Assembly: GCA_905182985.1 (NCBI GenBank)
Contig: CAJJDN010000063.1
Location: forward strand, 1 to 64,000
DNA length: 64,000 bases
DNA from: Paramecium sonneborni
Lineage: Eukaryota; Ciliophora; Oligohymenophorea; Peniculida; Parameciidae
Direction: 5' to 3'
The notes beneath the pieces were generated by a model. It saw only the letters and a list, made by a program, of their open reading frames with translations, was not told the origin of the DNA and did not search any database. Below, piece after piece: positions 50,335-63,207 of this stretch; positions within the stretch are counted from its first letter, which is position 1; every line of letters starts with the position of its first letter. Position numbers and translations under genes: made by a program.

Positions 50335-53300
50335 TCAAAATCGCTATAATGATTATTTCCTATACAAATGAGGTTCGGTCCTTGTATTTTATGTTTAGCC
50401 TAGATAAACATCTCTCTCTATTGGCCTATTGCTACTATATCTTTATTCAAGAATATTCTGAGAATTATTCATAACCTTAATAATAATAATAATAAATACT
50501 GAAACAACTTTTACTGGCTGCTATTTAAAAGGATTCATAGATTTCTTATATTCATTTTGATGTAATGTTCGTTCTGTATCTTAAGTAGTGTAATCTTTTA
50601 TCATATTCATGCTTTATCTTTAAGATTTCTATTTTATTTACTCATTTTATGGGCCTTTACTAATATGTGAATATTATTGTTGTTTTAATTCATCATTTTC
50701 CAAAATCAATCTTTGTAGATATTAAGATTAATCTTCCATCTTTCTCTTCATTGTCTCATAACAATTTTCATCTTCCATTTCTGATGGAAATTTCATTTAA
50801 GGATTGCTTTTCAACAATTTCAATCTAAATCTATTGTCTTTCTCTTTTCTAACTAAATCATTATATTTAAATGTTAAATTATTCAACTATTAAGTTAAAT
50901 CAATTATGGTATTTTCATATTTATTCTATAATTCCTGTTCTTTTTCAGCAAAATTTAATTGTAAACTTTGAGTAATCTCTTCAATTTCTTATTGTAATTA
51001 ATAAACCTAATTCTTAAATTTATGAGAATCTTCAGAGTTTTTTCTATTTTCTTCATCTAAACTTTAAACTTATATTCTCATCTTCTTTAGTAATTAGTCT
51101 TAATCAATCCTTTATTTGGTTACATCTGCCAAATCATTCATTATTTTCTTCTTTTATTCATCATACTCTAAATTTAATTAATCACATTTACTTATATATT
51201 CTTCTTGTTTTTAATTAAAATTATTTGCCAATTCTTCATTTTGAATACCCATATCATACATTTATCTCTTCAATACATCAATTTACCTTAAAATTATTTT
51301 ATTATTTACAATTCATAGTTTTCTGTAATTGAGAATAATTTTTGATTTAAAACATCATATTCATTATCTCTTTCTTTAAGAAGATTTTCTAATATCATCA
51401 TTTTTGATGCATTCTATTCACATACATCAATCAACTCTTCTATTCTTTTATTTAATTTTTCCATATCATTTAATTATTATTAACTTAACAATTCAAAATG
51501 TTTAGCCTTCTCTTACTATTTCTTTAAATTCTTCAATAATTATTCAGAATGATCTTACTCATATTTTATTGTTTATTAATACTAAGTAATACATTACTCT
51601 ATTTATGCTTACACTTCTAATTCATATTGTATCTTCATATCTTCTATCTTCTATTCACTTGATTATTCTAAATTTGCATATCTCTATTCCAATAATTTTA
51701 ACTAAATCTATTTACAATATTTACTTAAGTTTAAGTATTTCTCACCTAATTTTCTAAACTATCATTATCTTTAACAACAATATCTATTTTCATTTCAAGA
51801 TCTCTAACTTTATCATTCTTATTCTTCATCTCCTTACTTTATTCATCTCTTTATTCTTCCAAAATCTTCAATTACTTACAAATCTCATCCAATCTTAAAC
51901 TCATCTATTTCAATGCCTATTCTTTCACATGAATGTTTTTAGCCATCTTTACACATTCTGTCTCCTTCGAACTATATTGACTATCAAAATCTTCTTACAT
52001 TCTTATATATATCAATATCATACTTATTAATTAATGTTTATAATTGATTCATTTAATCTTATAAACTCTAATTTTAAAATTTTAATGTAGTTATCATTTA
52101 ATCTTTTATTTCTATTTCTTTTTTATTTTCCTATTTGATATTCCTCTCCTTCTCCTACCAAATTAATAAATTATTATTCAATTCATTCTACTTAGTCTCC
52201 AATTCCATTTTATATTACTCTAATTCCTTAATTAATTCATTTTCAATCTAAACTCTCTAACTCTGCAATTATTCTTAGTGTTACAGCTTAATCTCTTCTA
52301 TTTACTATTTATTTTTGCTACTCAAAGATTTTAATTCCAACTCATAAAAATCTTTTTGTTTATGAGATTCCCTATCAAACTCAATTTATCTATCTTCCAT
52401 AGTTCCTTAAAGTATTCTTTATGTTTAATTTAATTATTCATTAACATCATGTAATTACTTATTATCTGCTACCATAATATCTAATCTAGATTCTAAATCA
52501 TTTATTCTTTTTTCTTAGGCCAATATGGTTTGACTCATCATTTCAATTTTATGAATTTTAGATGCTAAATCAACCTTAATATTTTCCAAATCAACTAAAG
52601 AGTGATCTTTAACTTAAATTTCCATTTGAAATTCCATTAATTTTCTTTATTACTCTTATATTAAGGCTTGTAATTCAGATTTTTCGTATTGTAAGATTTC
52701 AATTCTATTATCTACTTAATTAATTTCACTTTTTCTCATTTCATCAATTTAATTAATTTATTATTAGTATTTGCCTGCCCATTCTTTTTTAGTTTTGTTA
52801 ATTTCATCATCTTTTTCATTTAATAATCTTTTAATTTGATTTTACATCTATTCATTTTTCATAGTCAAAGTTTGATTAATTGCTACAATTTTTTCATTTT
52901 CTAATAAAACTATATTTAATTTATCTTCATAGTTTTTTGATAAATCTTAAAGATTTGCTTAATAATTTTATACATCATTAGTTAATTTTTCATTTTCTTA
53001 AAATTAATCATTAAGAAATGTAGTGAGACGTTCATTTTCAATAACAAGTAATGAAATTTTATTTTCTAATTCAAGATTTTTAATTTTCAATATCTTTTAT
53101 GCTGCTTCTGTAAAAGACTTTTCAACAATACTTGATCCATCATCATTTTCTGTATTAACTTTCTTAGCTGATTAAGACAATACACACTTATTATCAGAAC
53201 CTTGGCTATCTGGATTCCATTTTCTTTTTGAATTGTCAATTAATACTTCTAATCAAATGTAATTGCACTAAAATTATTCTCCTTAAGTCCTGATTTACTT

Positions 53301-53467
53301 TTTTTATCAGATTAATTTTGTTATTGCAATGTTGGTAATGAAGGGATTGGAACTTTAAGAACATATTTAGGTGTGGAATGTTAAAATTTATCTTCAGACT
53401 CTTTGAATCCACTACTTTGATTTGCTGACCTAAGAGTTTGTTAAATTATTGGAGGATAGGGAATCAT
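50335..53467 (-). CDS. Long coiled-coil protein, about 1,010 residues
   Basis: The frame is restored by introns at 53224-53246, 52002-52023, 51759-51778 and 51287-51309 (23, 22, 20 and 23 nt); an in-frame 24-nt segment at 50476-50499 may be a fifth. The result is 1,014 residues without it. The N-terminal 90 residues are Ser/Gln-rich and unstructured (SLPTLQQQNQSDKKS). The rest is nearly continuous heptad-patterned coiled coil from about 120 to 900, then a basic Gln-rich tail. Several acceptors end in AAG and one intron is only 20 nt, so the boundaries need RNA support. It is likely a structural or basal-body/cytoskeletal protein; coiled coils give no specific identity. Its start is 65 bp from the stop of the Q-rich ORF upstream on the same strand. 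Confidence 0.7.
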
Positions 53468-53532
53468 AAATTTGAATTATTTAATTAATATTCTGTTAAG
53501 ATGTATCTGTATATATAAGAATAGAGTAAAAT

Positions 53533-54955
53533 TCAAAATCTCATGAATGGTTTTTTAGGAGGAGTCTTAGATTAAGCTTAACGATAATTGGGAGACTTGC
53601 TTCTTGTATTGAATCTATCATTTAATAATTCCTTATATTTGACTTCAAACATAGTAGGTGTTCTAGATTTAATTTAAGTTTAGTAATCTTGCTAATTATC
53701 TATATTTAAATTGATTATCATATATACCTTCAATAACAGCTATATCTCTCAAATAAAATAAACCTTGCATATTCTAATAGTTACAATATATCAACTTCTT
53801 TTATTGATCTATTCTAGTAACAACCACTCTATATCCTGGTCTTAGAATAAATATATCTCCACTTAATGATTTACATGTATTTAATGCTGTTCCGTATTAA
53901 TATTATTGTGATAAAATAGAATTTGTAATAGTTTTTTGAGATATCTGACTCTATCTACTCGCATATTATGGTGGTTATCTTTATTTTTAATTCGTATTGG
54001 AAGATAGAAGAGTAGATCGATGATGTAAAAACGGATATTAAGTAGATAAAAAATTTGAAGAAGATATATGTGTTTAAATTGTGTCTCTTTTGTTATCATC
54101 TAAAATTTTATTACTGAATTGATTATTTTATTATGACTATCCTTAATTAGTGCTATTTTCAAATAATTTCAAGAATTCTTAATTATCATTTTGTTAATAT
54201 GAAAATTCAGACTTTGGATCAATAGATGATTTACTTATAGATTTACTTATAGTATTATTAACTTAATCCAAATCAACTTAAATAGCCATATCCAATTTAA
54301 ATTCAGTTATGTTTCTCATTTCTTAAGTTTGTAATTTAAAATAATTCATTTGTTTAACAACTTATTCCTATTTTTAAGTTTGTCTTCTAGAAATTGTAAT
54401 ATTTTATTCTAAGCTGTCCTGACTATCAGAGCGTTTAATATCATCTTACTAAATTTTCGAACTTGATTTCATTCTATTTTCATCCTGATATTTTAAATTT
54501 CTTTATTGTTTAAATTATTATAATTATTATTAGTTTGTACTTTCTAAAATAATAAATTAAATGATTATACCACTCATTTCATTATCATATTCTTCTTCTA
54601 TAATTTATTATAAAGTTCTTGTTTATAATAGTCCGTCTTATTCAACTTCATTACTACTATTATCTGATTCCTAATCTAAACTAGTATCCATTTTCTTAGC
54701 AACTAATGGATTGCCATCTAAAGTAATGGCCTTACGTTATTATTATTACTAAACCTATTATTATATAGGATTAGAATTTTAATCAGTCGAATTACTTATA
54801 GATATTGATTATGATTAATTTGTTATAAAAGAATTAGATTATTTCTTATTCTCTGAAGTCAATTGTTTATCAATCTTAAAAATATTTGTCATCTTTTTCA
54901 TTACCATATTTGGTTGACCTAATATATTATAATCATCCTATTTTTACAAAGACAT
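53533..54955 (-). CDS. Gln/Ser-rich ORF, 455 residues, possibly the 3' part of the cyclase gene
   Basis: Exons 54955-54571, 54543-53728 and 53699-53533 (introns 27 and 28 nt). The sequence is Gln-, Ser- and Asn-rich with many potential phosphosites. Near residues 330-390 there is a compact beta-rich module (SGDIFILRPGYRVVVTRID, then YCNYQNMQGLFYLRDIAVIE) that looks like a small SH3- or Tudor-like barrel, and a basic Pro-containing end (KTPPKKPFMRF). The ATG at 54955 begins one base beyond the TGA at 54957 of the upstream cyclase ORF. A 25-nt GT...AG segment at 54987-55011 would splice the cyclase directly into this frame, so a single gene is quite possible. Confidence 0.65.
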
Positions 54956-54956
54956 A

Positions 54957-57900
54957 TCAAATAGATGAGAAAATAATAAGAGCATGCTTCAAATCAAAAC
55001 AAATTATATACCTCTTTTACAAAAAACTATTGATTCTATCTTTTAATAATTAACTATCAATTATCTAAGAATTTTGAAGCATATTTTCTTCCTAAGATGC
55101 TTTCTCCATAAATTTAAATTACTTCGTAGCTATAGTCATTCGAGAAGCTCTTGAATTTCTGGATAATACTGAATTCTTGCTCAACTTTGCCTATGAACTT
55201 TTCTTATCATATTATAATCCTAAAGATAATTTCTATTTCTATAAATAATTATAAAATATTTATACTTCAATATTAACATCGTATTTAAACTCTGGATCAT
55301 AATAATCATTATTATTACCCAAAGGAAAACTAATTTTACCATAATTATTAGTAAAATCATCATATATTGCTTTTGCCTTTGCAAATTCTAAATATATTAT
55401 CCACATCTCCAAATCCTCAACATTTCTACTATTTAATAAGAACCTTCTTTCTCCCATTTCTTTATTTTTCTTATACCATAAAGTAGAACTAATAGAAAGT
55501 GGAAAATTAGTTTCACTCTTTTCATTTAGATCCAATGGAATTACTGAATATATACCTTTTAATGGAATAGTACATAATGGTAATTCTTTCTTCTAAATAT
55601 CCTATTTACTATAATAACATCTCATCTCTTTTCCATCCAATACCCAATAACGAGATGCCCATGAAACATTCTACTTTGATTTCTTCTCCAATATACCCTC
55701 CTTCAAAATTGTATTTATATTATTATTATTCTTTGTTAATTTATTTGATATCTATTTTAATATAATTGATCTCATTGCCTTTGATGATAGATTATCGAAT
55801 TTATATTAATTTACTTATGCAACTACTTGAGTATTTGTATTTCCTTCTTATTTCAACTGTTTCTGTCCTCCTAATCCTAATGTTGCCCTTAAAACTAAAT
55901 TCCTAACTGAACCACTTGATTGTCTACCCTTAAAATTCTAGGTTTACTACTATACTAATTAATTATTTTATTCTGCCATCACCCAATGAAATTACAATTT
56001 CTTACTCTCTATTCTCTCATCTATTTCAAATGCTAGAGGTAATAACTATATTGCCTCTGCTGCTGCCTTATGCAATTATCTTCTCTATTTAAATGTTATT
56101 CTTTAATATAAACAATCTCTCATGTATGGACATGTAAATCTATAATATATATTTTGCTCCTAAACTTCCATTATCTCAATAAAATCTTTCTATTCCAATT
56201 CATCCATCATCTTCTATAATCGATTGTTTAATGCTGCTTTAAATGGATTTATCCTACTCAACATTTGAATGTCAAAAATATCCCCAATTATACTTGCTAC
56301 TTTCAAAATCAATTACTCCAAACAAGGAAGTCTACAATCTACTAAACATCATTTACTTATCTATTATTGGACCATTTACGGCTATACGATCACATGGAGC
56401 ATCTATTATAATACTCTCCTCATAATTTATTATATTTATTAGTTCCTTTGTTATTATTGCACTCTTATTCCCAATCTTTATATATCCTTAATCTATTAAA
56501 TTCTAAACTAAATTTAACACCATTAAAGGTACACCCTATGTTTTTAAATATATATATGATAACAGTAATAACTCGATATCCTTTTCTATTAAGCTTTACT
56601 TATTTTAAGGGAATAAAAATTAATGATTTATCTCTTTATTCAAAGTTTCTTGTACACAAACATCATTTATAATTGATGCATCTCTTTTTCTTACTTCTTC
56701 TTATGAAGGTTTAACATTCTCGATATCGAATTTAGATATGTTAAATGAAAATCTAATCATTTTAGCAAATTCATCATCTTTTCCTTTTCTTTCAATTCCT
56801 TTCAATTGAATAATACTATAAAAGTTTTAGTCAATAGCATCTTCTAATTTACTTATTCCATCGACAGCAATTTCTTCTTGTGTTTTCTTTTTTTCAGCTG
56901 TTTTGACTTGAAGTGTCATTTCATGAAAATTATCACGATATAATCCTAAAATGGATATTCTATCATAGGTTTTAATCATCAAACTAATTATTTTGAAAGT
57001 GAGATTATCATAGTTTTGCATATCATCTAAACAAAGTATTACAGGACATAAGATATTACTATATTTTATAGAATATTTGATGACTTATCTTACATTAGAT
57101 GATTTGACATCCCATCCTAATTCTTCTGGAGATCTACCAACATAAAGATTTTAATATTTTTCTGGGATTTATTCAAAGAAATTACTTAAGAATTACAAAG
57201 TCTTTAAAAATGAATATAAAAAATTACAATTTTTTTTAATTCTTATTGATTCTCTTCATCGTTTCCTTTAGGTGGGAAATTATCTATTCTAGAAATGCAT
57301 TTTAAATCTAATATTTCTTTAATTAGATTAACAGTATTTTGAGAATATAATGATTCATCAACCATCAATTGAAATAATGATAAATCAGGTTGTCTTTCTA
57401 ATCTTTTAGAGAAGAGAATAAAAATTTATTTGAGAATCTAACGTAGTCCTCACTAATCATATAAAATTCTATACCATTAAGTTTATACGCTCTAGTTACT
57501 GGATTTAATTGTGAAGTTAAAATTTAGGGTAATTCTCCATATTTCCAGGAATTATATTAATTACTATTTAATTTCTCTTAAATTCTATGAAGTACTTTTT
57601 TGACAAGAATAGTTTTACCTACTCCATAAGAACCTTTAATAATAAATAAACCTAAAATTGAAATAAATGATATAATACCTTTTTTATCAATGCCTCTCAT
57701 AATTTTATCAACTTGATTAAGTATTTTTTTATATGGTTCATCTCTGCCATAGATATATTGATTGACAAATTCAGTTTTTCTTTTAAATCCAAAAGCATAA
57801 TTATGAGTTCTCAATTAAGGAAAAAAGTTAGTAGGTGTACTTGGTTAAGAATTTAATAAAGGAATATAAATTTCAACAGGTTAATTTTTACCTTTAACAA

Positions 57901-59286
57901 TTGATGATCTTAGAAATTGAAAACTAAGACAATTTTCAGCACTTTTAGCAGTTTCAGAACAAACAAGAATTTTATTTTCTTTTTCTTCACATGCTGCTTA
58001 CATTAATCTAGCTGCTAAGTTAACAGAATCTCCTAATACTGAATATTCTCTTCTTGAACCACTAGTCCCAACAACTCCAGCAAATACAGTACCTGTTACT
58101 ATACCAATAGCACAACCACAATTAATTTTAGGTAATTCTATTGTCATTAATTATGCTGTTTATATAGATCTTACTGCATCATTTTAATGTGATAATGGAG
58201 GTAATCCAAATACAATAATTAATGTTGAACCCTTATCATCCATTAATAATTTATTTAATGAGCCTTCATGCATATAAATACATTTCTAAACTGTCATTAT
58301 AACTCTTTATATTTATTATAATCCTTTTTCGGATTTTGCATCATTTAAATCTATTCCCAAATTTACAAACATTACTGATAATCTTCTTAATTCTGCACTC
58401 CATGGTTCTTCATTTATTTCTATATAAGGTAATAATGCTGCTGGAATATATGATTAAATCTCATTTCTTATTGCTTAAAATTTAGCTATTGTTATATTAT
58501 TTTTTATTAATAATGCATCTGCTTTCATTTTCACTTTTGCTTATGTACTTTTTATTTGAATCACTTCATAATGATTTTCATGATTTTCTACTGCTTTGCA
58601 CTCAAAGAAGTTATTTACCAAATTATAAACTTAAGATGAGATTATGATCTTTCCACCCTCAGTTAAACAATGTTCTGAAGCAAAGGCTTGTAATAAAGGA
58701 TCACCAGTTGCTAAATATTCTATTCTATTAAATACTCCACCTACATGTATTATACTCATTTCACCAACACCAAATCCTAATATATAATTCAAAATCTATA
58801 CCTATTTTCACACTTAATTGAATTCCTTATTCAATCGTAGTCTTGGTCAGCTTCTCTTATATTAGCAAAGCAGATTGAATTGCTTATTTTAATAATGTCT
58901 CTATCTATTGAATAAAGTTATTTCCCTCTGGTGGTGGAGGCCAAATCACTATCATTGCATCTGAGCTTATTTGCATTATTACCCCCTGCAAATTTGAAAA
59001 TATCTCCTCCACTTCTTCCTATCCCCTAAACTAATAATTCCATATATCGATTTATTGCAAATGCTATTCTCTCAGCTCCTTCCGTCCCTAATTAACTTAA
59101 TTTCTCTGTTAATTTTGTAAAACCTGATATATCTGCAAACATCACTACACTTTTTATATTTTATTTCTCTGGTAAACTTCTTGGTAGCTTATTCATCTTC
59201 AAATTCAATAAATGTTAAACTATTAAAGCAGGTACATAACCCAATATTGACATTGCTGATTGTGATTAAGTTTAAGAATTTAACAT
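54957..59286 (-). CDS. Soluble-adenylyl-cyclase-like protein (ADCY10 type) with C-terminal PH domain
   Basis: Introns at 58961-58982, 58777-58801, 57202-57227 and 56332-56356 (22-26 nt); one frame change near 57,400-57,460 is not resolved. About 1,410 residues. The first class III cyclase domain has VVMFADISGFTKL (about 45) and GDIFKFAGDAMIVIW, with both metal-binding Asp residues. The second domain (about 290-480) has VMFVNLGID, with Asn in place of the first Asp, then VFGLPPLSHQND and YSVLGDSVNLAARL. A P-loop ATPase follows (GSYGVGKT, about 535), then a helical region like ADCY10. Near 1,160-1,275 is a PH domain (GILEKKSKQNVSW, RYWVLDGKEM). Likely makes cAMP. Catalytic domains preceding a P-loop is the sAC plan; the PH domain suggests phosphoinositide membrane targeting. 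No membrane segments are seen. Confidence 0.85.
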
Positions 59287-59829
59287 ATTATTTATTTTAA
59301 TAATCTTCTAATTATTTTCTCCTTTCAAAATATTTTTTTATAAATTCTTTTACCATTATATTTCTACTTATTCTTTACTTCTATTACAAATATTGATTTC
59401 TTTCATCTTTTTTAATTTACACTCTACCTAATTCCTTATTAATCTTCTATTTCCTTTTATATCACTTCCTATTCATTTATTATCATATTCACATAATAAT
59501 TTTCTCATTTTTATTCAATACCAATAAATTCTTTTTACTTTAAAATTCCATCATAAAATATTTCAAAATTAATCATATTATAAATATCTCTCTCTCTTAG
59601 ATTTCAAACTTTTTATTTTAAATAGATCATTCTCTTTTTTTAAAGAAAAATCTATCTAAAAAAAAATAAATTTTTGTAAAAATCTTAAGTTTACTGTTTG
59701 AGAACTCTAACAACAAAATAGGAGAATATATTGAGATTAAAAAAATATTTTAAATTAAAATTAATAGAATATTGCTCAAATCTTAAAAATATTTTTAAAT
59801 AATGGCTTATTTGTTTAGATGAATATTTT
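59287..59829. other. Intergenic AT-rich DNA
   Basis: No gene recognised between the cyclase start and the stop of the cathepsin-like gene. Contains the cyclase promoter. Confidence 0.45.
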
Positions 59830-60756
59830 TCAATATATTTGATAGGCTTGATTTAATATTCCACAGGTATTATTTGGTAATAGTTTGATAATTCCATTTT
59901 CTCCCCAACCTGTACCAAAAGAATTCTAAACAACCCAATTGTAATTAGAGTCAAAACCTACAGCAAGAGCATAATGATTAGTTTGATTATCAGAACAATT
60001 AGAAAATAAACCTGAACTATAGAATTACCAATTTGTTGCATCTAAACCAACAGATACAGGATAATATTATAATGAACTTTACAATTATTATGAAGAACCT
60101 CCCACAAATGTGTAATTATTGATAGAATAATTACCACTTTTAGTTGCTTTGCAAGCTTAATCAAAACCTATATAAGGATAATTTTAAGAATGATAGAGTC
60201 CCTCTTATAAAACATATAGCATAGCATTTGTATTTTAACCGCCCTTACATCCAAATGAATTTTTATCGCAATCAATTAATTGTTAGACTGCTACAGAAAT
60301 ATTCTTTCCACTATCTCTTATATAATGCCAAGCTTCTATAGAACTACTTACTGAAAATGCCCATCCAGCTACACAAGAGCCTTAATTATAAACTGTTGTG
60401 TAATTTCTCCAATCAACTGCTTTTAAAGGGGATTATAAATCTTTATTAAGAATTGATATTTATGGTAGAGATGTCTCAATTTCATTTAAGTATATTCCAA
60501 CAAACTCCTCATGAGTTAATGTCATAAATTAATTCTCCTCCATTCTATATGTTTCGTCCTATTTGCTATTATGTTCTAATATTCGTTCTTTATTTTTATT
60601 GTATATCATTTATCTATATTGTCTCTCATAATCTGTTTTAAAGTATCCATATTTCTTTTACCAATTCTCAAAATCAGATGATTTAATTTATGCTCCATAA
60701 AAATAATTGATGCTTATAACAAAGGATATTAATAAAGAGGAAATTATATATCTCAT
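59830..60756 (-). CDS. Cathepsin-L-like papain-family protein lacking catalytic Cys
   Basis: A single exon of 308 residues. Signal peptide MRYIISSLLISFVISINYFYG, an I29-type propeptide (FENWQKKYGYFKT...), and mature domain starting near VDWRNYTTV. The active-site block reads NQGSCVAGWAFS: the oxyanion Gln, the structural Cys and the Trp are present, but the position of catalytic Cys25 holds Gly. Downstream GCKGGQNTNAM (GCxGG), NHYALAVGF with the catalytic His and NSFGTGWGENG with the Asn are intact. It is therefore a well-preserved fold without the nucleophile, a probable pseudoprotease that could bind substrates or inhibit relatives, or less likely a sequencing error. It is probably secreted or lysosomal. 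The start lies 83 bp from the divergent kinase start. Confidence 0.9.
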
Positions 60757-60839
60757 AAATTAATATTATTATTTTTCCAATGAAAGCTTTTTGAAAATTA
60801 AATAATTTATATAGAATTAATTTAATAAAAAATAATTAA
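60757..60839. promoter_or_regulatory. 83-bp divergent promoter gap
   Basis: Separates the starts of the cathepsin-like gene (leftward) and the kinase gene (rightward). No element distinguishable from A/T-rich background. Confidence 0.45.
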
Positions 60840-63207
60840 ATGTATTAATAGAATTAGTCATTTTAACTAGGTCAAGGCTACCTCATAAAGGCACCTACAC
60901 AAAATTATAGTAATAGATAATTTAAAATATTACAATAAATTGGAAATGGATCTGAAGGTAGTGTTTTTAAAGCTACTCCTATTAATTGGTCTGGATTTTA
61001 ATAAGAAGTTGCTTTAAAATTTCAAACTGTTTTTAAGGAAGAACTTAAAGAATTCTACAACAAAATTATAGAATATTAAAACAAATATGAATCTTCAAAT
61101 GGCCAATATATTTATTCTTCTAATGTTATAAGAATTTATGATTATTTTGTGTATTAAAATATGTTAGTCACAGTAATGGAATTAGGATCAATGGATTTAT
61201 ATTAATATATCCAAAACACTAATTTGACAATTCAATAAAAATAATCAATATTGTTATAAGTAATTAAAATATTAAAATTATAATTAGATCCTAACATCAA
61301 TTACATTTTTACACTCTTAAAATATTTTTCATAGAGATATTAAACCTGAAAATTACATACTTGTTGGATCATAAGTAAAATTAGTTGATTTTGGATTAAT
61401 AAAGTTGTAAATCAATAATTAAAGGCTTCATACTTAGAAAGTTGGTACTTAGCTATTCCAAGCCCCTGAATTAATTGAAGGAAAATCAGATTACACATTT
61501 GCTGTTGATGTTTGGGCTATGGCTTTAGTTTTTTATGAGATTCTTAAAGGACAAAGTATATTTTAAGGTATTTACACTTTTTATATCATATTAGTTTAAA
61601 CATTTGAAGAATTAAACGAAAAAATCAAACAACACATATAAAATCAAAGTTATATTTACAATAAATTTGATGAATTGCCTATTTCTGATGAATGGAAAAC
61701 CACTATGAAAAGAATGGCTCATCCAAATCCTAACGAAAGAATAACTTCTAAAGAAGCCCTTGATATATTATCAAAATCAAGCATATAAACAACTGTAAAA
61801 TTATAAAACTCAAATGCTGCTATTAGTTTAACTCAATCACAAATGATTTAAATAAAATAAATCCCTCCCTCGCCTATATAACCTCAAATGTAACAGTAAT
61901 TTTAACTAAACATATCAACTTAAATTAATAACATCATATAAGTTTTATCCTAATCTACAAACTTCAATTTTTTATTATAATAAAAAGAATAATCGACTAA
62001 ATAATTATCTACTTTAAAAGATTTATCATTAAGACTTTTAACTTAATTAGACCCCAATTATGCAGAAAGCAATTCAAATGAAATTTAGGAATTTAATTCA
62101 GAAAATTAAAAATAAATTTAAAAGAAATAATTGCAAACAGATATTAAAGATGATTATGAATAAATTAAAAAATCCATTTAATAATTGGAAGAAAAATGTA
62201 TGTTAATTTAAGAAGAATAGGAATTAGATAAGAAAACAATTGATTTAAAAAATAATATCAATAAACTAAACATTATTGTTTAAAAATTTGAGAATAAATA
62301 ATAAGATTTGCAAAAACTAGAGGATGAACTTAAAGAATTGAAGCAAAAGCAAAAATTAATTTTAAAAAAGAATTTAATATTAGATGAAATAGACCTTATC
62401 AAAAAATCAAACGACACTCAAGGTAGATTTCCGTAAAATTAGCTTTAAAAAGATATCAATGAACTTTAAAAATAAATTTAATAATTAGAATTAGAAGCAA
62501 ATAATATTTAATATTTCTAAGAATAGAAAAAAAAATTAGAATAAACTATTCTAATTTTGTAACAATAAATAAAGGAAGGTGAAAATGCTGAAAAAGAATT
62601 TACTTAAACAAAAAACGATTTAGTGGCTTTAAAAATAGAATTAGAATTGAATAAAAAGCTTGATGAGGAAATAAAGAACAATGAAAAAATTATAAATGAA
62701 CTCAAAGTTAAAATAGAGAAATTAGAACAAAATTTAAAATTTTATGATAATTAATAAAATGAAATGGATCAACTTAATGAAAAATTATAAGAATTAAAAG
62801 AATTAGAAGATAAAGTTAAAAAAAATAAAGAAATGATTATATTAATGAGAGCTTAGCTTCGGGAATTACCTAATTAGAAAAGGTAGTTTGATTAACAATA
62901 GAAAGAAGCTGATAAATTAAGAAATGAAATTAAGCCTTTAGGAGAACTTTAAAATAATATTGATTCCTTAAATGAGTAAATTAAGAAATTAATTGAATAG
63001 AAGAATTTGAAATTAGAAAAATAAGAAGAAGAAAGGAATCTATAATATTAAAAAGAATAATTAGAGAAAGAGCTTAATCCTATTGAAAAAAGTTAATCAG
63101 CCTATAAGTAGGAGAATTACATTAGTTCTAATGATAAGAGTTTTACATAGGATTAAGAAGTTAGAAATGCTCGCTATGTAACGACGAGAGTAATTAAACA
63201 ACCATGA
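60840..63207 (+). CDS. Ser/Thr protein kinase with long C-terminal coiled coil
   Basis: Exons 60840-61259, 61288-61567 and 61595-63207 (introns 28 and 27 nt), 770 residues. Kinase domain about 30-315: GNGSEGSVFKAT (glycine loop), VALKFQ (Lys), VTVMELGSMDLY (hinge), FHRDIKPENYILVG (catalytic loop), LVDFGLIKL (DFG), APELIEGKSDYTFAVDVWAMA (APE and subdomain IX) and NPNERITSKEAL. All catalytic residues are present. From about 400 to 740 the protein is a continuous Gln/Glu/Lys-rich coiled coil (KLNIIVQKFENKQ..., QQKEADKLRNEIK...). Kinases with long coiled coils often localise to cytoskeletal structures. The 27-nt second intron is in frame; splicing it gives a better match to the kinase fold. It ends close to the next gene on the same strand. 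Confidence 0.87.

Noticed and set aside
55577..56672. Several plus-strand open frames of 60-74 codons
   Set aside because: All are shadows of the minus-strand cyclase gene, including its PH domain region.
60840..61300. Reading the kinase start as non-coding because of TAA and TAG codons
   Set aside because: TAA and TAG clearly encode Gln throughout the window; the glycine loop and later kinase motifs lie in the same frame.
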